A DNA stretch of 64,000 nt, taken from Myroides oncorhynchi (GTDB lineage Bacteria; Bacteroidota; Bacteroidia; Flavobacteriales; Flavobacteriaceae). The notes under the pieces are model-generated. The model worked only from the letters and a program-made list of their open reading frames with translations, was not told the origin of the DNA and ran no database searches. Location of the stretch: positions 897,501 to 961,500 of the forward strand of contig NZ_JAJJMP010000001.1 in assembly GCF_020905415.1 (NCBI RefSeq), given 5' to 3'. Of this stretch, positions 63,969 to 64,000 are shown piece after piece. Each line of letters starts with the position of its first letter. Positions within the stretch are counted from its first letter, which is position 1. The position numbers and the translations under genes were made by a program.

Positions 63969-64000
63969 TTATTCGTATTTGATATAATTAATAATATTGA
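63969..64000 (-). CDS. 3' end of a sixth permease gene (partial)
   Basis: Read on the minus strand, the last bases of the window encode NIINYIKYE followed by TAA at 63969-63971. This matches the LKYIKYE end of all five complete permeases, and the 2-base gap to the next start is also the same. The body of the gene lies beyond the right edge. Confidence 0.75.
   Translation of the reverse strand, partial: NIINYIKYE

Overview
This 64 kb window is AT-rich chromosomal DNA from a member of the Bacteroidota, most likely a Flavobacteriaceae species. I infer something Myroides-like from the gene set; I could not test this by alignment. The evidence is a fused MurF-alanine racemase, a DUF3127 protein, SusC/TonB-type receptors, promoters with the TAnnTTTG -7 element, very weak Shine-Dalgarno sequences, and many lipoproteins. 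No rRNA, tRNA, CRISPR array, prophage or insertion sequence was recognised.

Left part (0-17 kb). The 3' end of a thiamine operon (thiG, thiH, a thiF/moeB-like gene) meets aat, a DUF3127 protein with an SSB-like acidic tail and 60-bp tandem repeats, a flavin reductase, an orphan histidine kinase, a HIT protein and greA. A TonB-dependent receptor follows, preceded by a clear TPP riboswitch, so it is probably the thiamine importer of the outer membrane. A GT32 glycosyltransferase, an ArfB-like rescue factor, a PnuC-type transporter, a Bax-inhibitor-1 protein, a phosphopantetheinyl transferase, MscL and the MurF-Alr fusion complete this part.

Sulfur block (16.7-22 kb). A DsrE-like protein is divergent from two YeeE/YedE transporter halves, a Crp/Fnr regulator, a TauE/SafE exporter, a metallo-beta-lactamase/double-rhodanese protein and a thioredoxin. 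The set looks like a sulfane-sulfur (thiosulfate or persulfide) uptake and oxidation module. A palindrome of the form GTAwC-N4-GTTAC lies at the same distance from the likely promoters of both its halves and is a candidate operator for the Crp/Fnr protein.

Middle (22-48 kb). M16 peptidase, LepA, lipoproteins, a very large lipoprotein that joins a degenerate metallophosphoesterase, a kinase-like segment and an outer-membrane barrel, an HD domain fused to a PycTM-like (DUF5706) membrane domain, a GAF-type protein, DusB, a DJ-1/PfpI protein, MscS, a C1 peptidase, an S9 peptidase, a dicarboxylate symporter and a DedA protein. Two 150-bp copies of a structured intergenic repeat sit in the 3' regions of two of these genes. 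A 19-bp hairpin and a 13-bp tandem repeat lie upstream of the C1 peptidase.

Right part (46.5-64 kb). An iron-sulfur group (Mrp-like ATPase, NifU-type scaffold, ferredoxin-NADP reductase, 2Fe-2S ferredoxin) is followed by a long minus-strand operon: five full FtsX/MacB-type permeases of about 810 residues, the tail of a sixth at the right edge, one DUF2807 protein, and a TolC-like protein. The permeases are near-identical at their ends and divergent in their periplasmic parts, which points to tandem duplication with gene conversion. No ATPase subunit is in view.
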